From: Candidatus Pacearchaeota archaeon
GTDB lineage: Archaea > Nanobdellota > Nanobdellia > Pacearchaeales > GW2011-AR1
NCBI GenBank assembly: GCA_016234065.1
Contig: JACQLJ010000034.1
Coordinates: forward strand, 1-7,022
Length of the DNA stretch: 7,022 nt
Direction of reading: 5' to 3'
The position numbers and the translations under genes were made by a program. Of the stretch, positions 5,258 to 7,022 are shown piece by piece. The notes beneath the pieces were generated by a model. The model did no database searches and had not been told where the DNA came from. It saw only the letters and a program-made list of their open reading frames with translations. Within the stretch, counting starts at the first letter, position 1; each line of letters begins with the position of its first letter.

Positions 5258-5265
5258 TTAATAAA
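5258..5265 (-). promoter_or_regulatory. TATA box of the SGNH hydrolase gene
   Basis: TTTATTAA on the minus strand begins exactly 29 nt before the A of the ATG at 5236, preceded by GATAAAA. It lies in the 34-nt gap after the platform gene and predicts a leaderless mRNA. Confidence 0.55.
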
Positions 5266-5270
5266 TTTTA

Positions 5271-7022
5271 TCATCCAAACCCGCTTACAACTATTGATGA
5301 CAACGCAAACAGCAATGTAATTGAGATAAAGGCGGTGATGACATAGAAAACAACTCCTGATTTTAGATTTCTAGCTATTTGATTTGTGTTCTGCAGTTTA
5401 TCTTCACCAGAATCAATCGTGACTAAAGTCCTTGTTAAAATAAAAATCATTTCTATCAGATAAATTCCTATTGTAATCTGAAGAAAATAAGGCGAAATCA
5501 TTTTTGTTAAATCAAATATGTTAAGCAAATTGCTGAAGGTGCTGATTTGTGAGCCGCTCTCACTCAATCCGGAGAGATTTAATATGTTTAAGATTGCAGT
5601 TATCATCGCGGCCAGACCTATAACAATCCCCAGCAGCAACGGAGCCAGGAAAGTTATATTGCTTTTCATATCGGAGATTATTTCTGCTAGCATGTCTCTC
5701 AATCTCTGTGTTATTTTCTGAATATTCTTTATGTATTGGGATATGCTCATCAAACTCAATGCTGCAATCTTAAGTCCTTTTTTTGACGACTCAATCAAAA
5801 TCCTCATGCTCGTCGCAATTAGCGCAGACGGATACTGAATTATTGCTCCTCGCTTTGAATCAAAAATCGCCCTTTCAACATTCATTCCATTTTGCCTTAT
5901 GTTATAATTCACAGTCCTAAAGAAATTTTCAGTGATTAAACCGCTAGACGACTCAGCAACTTTTCCGAATGCAATTTCAGGAGGCATTCCATTTCCCAAT
6001 CTGTTACCCAACTGAAACAAAGAATTGTTAAACTCATTCTCAAGCTGCTTCGTTTTGTTTCTTTCTTCTATTAATTCCTTTGTTTTCTCATTGTATGCAA
6101 TTATGAAAAATAAAGCAACTCCGAATGGAACAAGTAGTCCAAAAAGCAAAGCGCCGATTCCAAAAGGTCCTGTAACTCCGACTGAGGTCTCAATGAATCC
6201 AAAAAACCTTTGATTGCTGAAAAACCCAAGCCCTATTTCTGAAAAAGTAAAATCCTTGCCAATTCCTATTAAAGATGGGAAAGGAGTGTATTGAAAAATC
6301 AACGGCAATAATCCAAGCAAAATTATCGGAAATGCAATTGCGCCAGCTGAAATAAAAGCATCGTTGCTTTTGTATTTTGAATAAAGCGGATTTTTTTCCA
6401 AGAAAGTTGTTTCTCCATATCCCCCTGGACGTAAAAGCATTATTTTATCTGTGAAATAGAGTGTCACGAAAGGAAGTATCAGCGTATACAAAATAAAAAT
6501 GTGATACCATTTCAAAAATCCGCCGACAAGAACAGAAGCAAGAGGGAGAAGCGCAATTCCTAAAACAGGTAGGACAACAGTTAGCATGTAGACATTTGTC
6601 AAGGGACTTCTTACATCATGCGTGAACTTGAGCATTTTATCATAAACCCCATCTAAAACAACCTGCAATGCCTTTTCAAGAGTTGCTATTCTTCTTTCTT
6701 CGTCCGGCTCAAACAAACTGCTTTCAATAAGATGGAATGCTTCTATGAATTCAAATGAATAGTCCCTCCATGTTTCAAGATAATTATCCAAACTCTCCTT
6801 TATCGTTGAGAATTTGCTGATTTCAACATCATAAAAAACCTTTCTGAAATCCAAAGCAAGAGGGTAATCAAGATGCTCTGAAGCAAAAGCAATTGCCTTC
6901 TCAAGATTTGGGGTGTGCCTCATATAAACAACGACATACAACAAAGCAGGAACCATTTGACTGCTTGCTTTTAAGCGCCATTGATTTGCAATTCTTTCAG
7001 GATAGCTGTTCAAAAAATAAAA
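5271..7022 (-). CDS. TadC/ArlJ-type pilus assembly platform protein, two T2SSF domains (5' end outside window)
   Basis: This is the inner-membrane core of a type IV pilus-like machine: proteins of this family (TadC, ArlJ/FlaJ, PilC/GspF) connect the cytoplasmic ATPase to pilin assembly. The window holds 583 codons, and the frame is open to the last base. No ATG is in place, so the N terminus is missing; the TTG at 7013 only looks like a start. Two cytoplasmic T2SSF helical bundles are visible, each followed by membrane helices: about residues 15-140 and 330-455. Membrane helices lie at about 144-166, 171-191, 225-243, 284-310, 457-479, 511-531 and 556-578. The first bundle contains RHTPNLEKAI and the second LGNGMPPEIAFGKV at matching points. 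An LRPGGYGETTFLEKNP loop follows the second helix. The ATPase gene is expected upstream, beyond the window. The gene ends with TGA at 5271. Confidence 0.92.
   Translation of the reverse strand, partial: FYFLNSYPERIANQWRLKASSQMVPALLYVVVYMRHTPNLEKAIAFASEHLDYPLALDFRKVFYDVEISKFSTIKESLDNYLETWRDYSFEFIEAFHLIESSLFEPDEERRIATLEKALQVVLDGVYDKMLKFTHDVRSPLTNVYMLTVVLPVLGIALLPLASVLVGGFLKWYHIFILYTLILPFVTLYFTDKIMLLRPGGYGETTFLEKNPLYSKYKSNDAFISAGAIAFPIILLGLLPLIFQYTPFPSLIGIGKDFTFSEIGLGFFSNQRFFGFIETSVGVTGPFGIGALLFGLLVPFGVALFFIIAYNEKTKELIEERNKTKQLENEFNNSLFQLGNRLGNGMPPEIAFGKVAESSSGLITENFFRTVNYNIRQNGMNVERAIFDSKRGAIIQYPSALIATSMRILIESSKKGLKIAALSLMSISQYIKNIQKITQRLRDMLAEIISDMKSNITFLAPLLLGIVIGLAAMITAILNILNLSGLSESGSQISTFSNLLNIFDLTKMISPYFLQITIGIYLIEMIFILTRTLVTIDSGEDKLQNTNQIARNLKSGVVFYVITAFISITLLFALSSIVVSGFG

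Noticed and set aside
3440..6213. Several plus-strand reading frames of 60-75 codons (for example 3440-3637, 5518-5721, 6025-6213)
   Set aside because: All lie antisense within well-supported minus-strand genes, have no promoter or ribosome-binding site, and show no protein-like features.
5271..7013. TTG at 7011-7013 as the true start of the platform protein
   Set aside because: The frame stays open to the window edge (7022), there is no ribosome-binding signal, and the visible sequence begins just before the first T2SSF bundle, so the gene most likely continues outside.
1..7022. CRISPR array, tRNA, rRNA, transposon or prophage
   Set aside because: No direct repeat series, tRNA-like cloverleaf, terminal inverted repeats or integrase/transposase-like protein was seen.

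Overview
The window is AT-rich, every supportable gene lies on the minus strand, and the gene order therefore reads from high to low coordinates. The expression signals look archaeal. A TATA-like octamer sits 27-29 nt before the start codon at each transcription-unit head, which implies largely leaderless mRNAs, and genes inside units are joined by ATGA overlaps or gaps of a few bases. The protein set is a TadC/ArlJ-type membrane platform plus many tiny single-helix proteins with basic leaders. This fits a small-genome DPANN archaeon of the Woesearchaeota/Pacearchaeota kind. That placement is inference from recalled similar protein sets, not a search result.

Layout: (1) 7022-5271, a platform protein with two T2SSF domains, cut by the window edge; its partner ATPase is not in view. 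(2) 5236-4499, a membrane-anchored SGNH/GDSL hydrolase with its own promoter. (3) 4445-2398, an operon of five genes: a 63-aa one-helix protein, a 136-aa glycine-zipper membrane protein, a 187-aa Cys-rich pilin-like protein with Glu5, a 33-aa membrane microprotein, and a 257-aa Cys-rich pilin-like protein. (4) 2315-610, an operon of four pilin-like proteins (128, 166, 159 and 118 aa). (5) 560-165, a separately transcribed 131-aa Cys-rich pilin-like protein, the best candidate for the major subunit. (6) 134-18, a 38-aa very basic ORF with a TATA-like upstream element.

Taken together this looks like an archaeal type IV pilus/Tad-like surface machine with an unusually large set of different pilin-like subunits. 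Eight of the ten small membrane proteins carry a short basic leader ending in Gly or Ala just before a helix of about 20 hydrophobic residues, as substrates of a class III (PibD/EppA-type) prepilin peptidase do. The platform would extract and assemble them. The Cys-rich ectodomains suggest disulfide-stabilised external parts. No flagellin, ATPase, prepilin peptidase, mobile element, tRNA, rRNA or CRISPR array is visible. No gene-free stretch exceeds 300 bases; the longest is about 80 bases.
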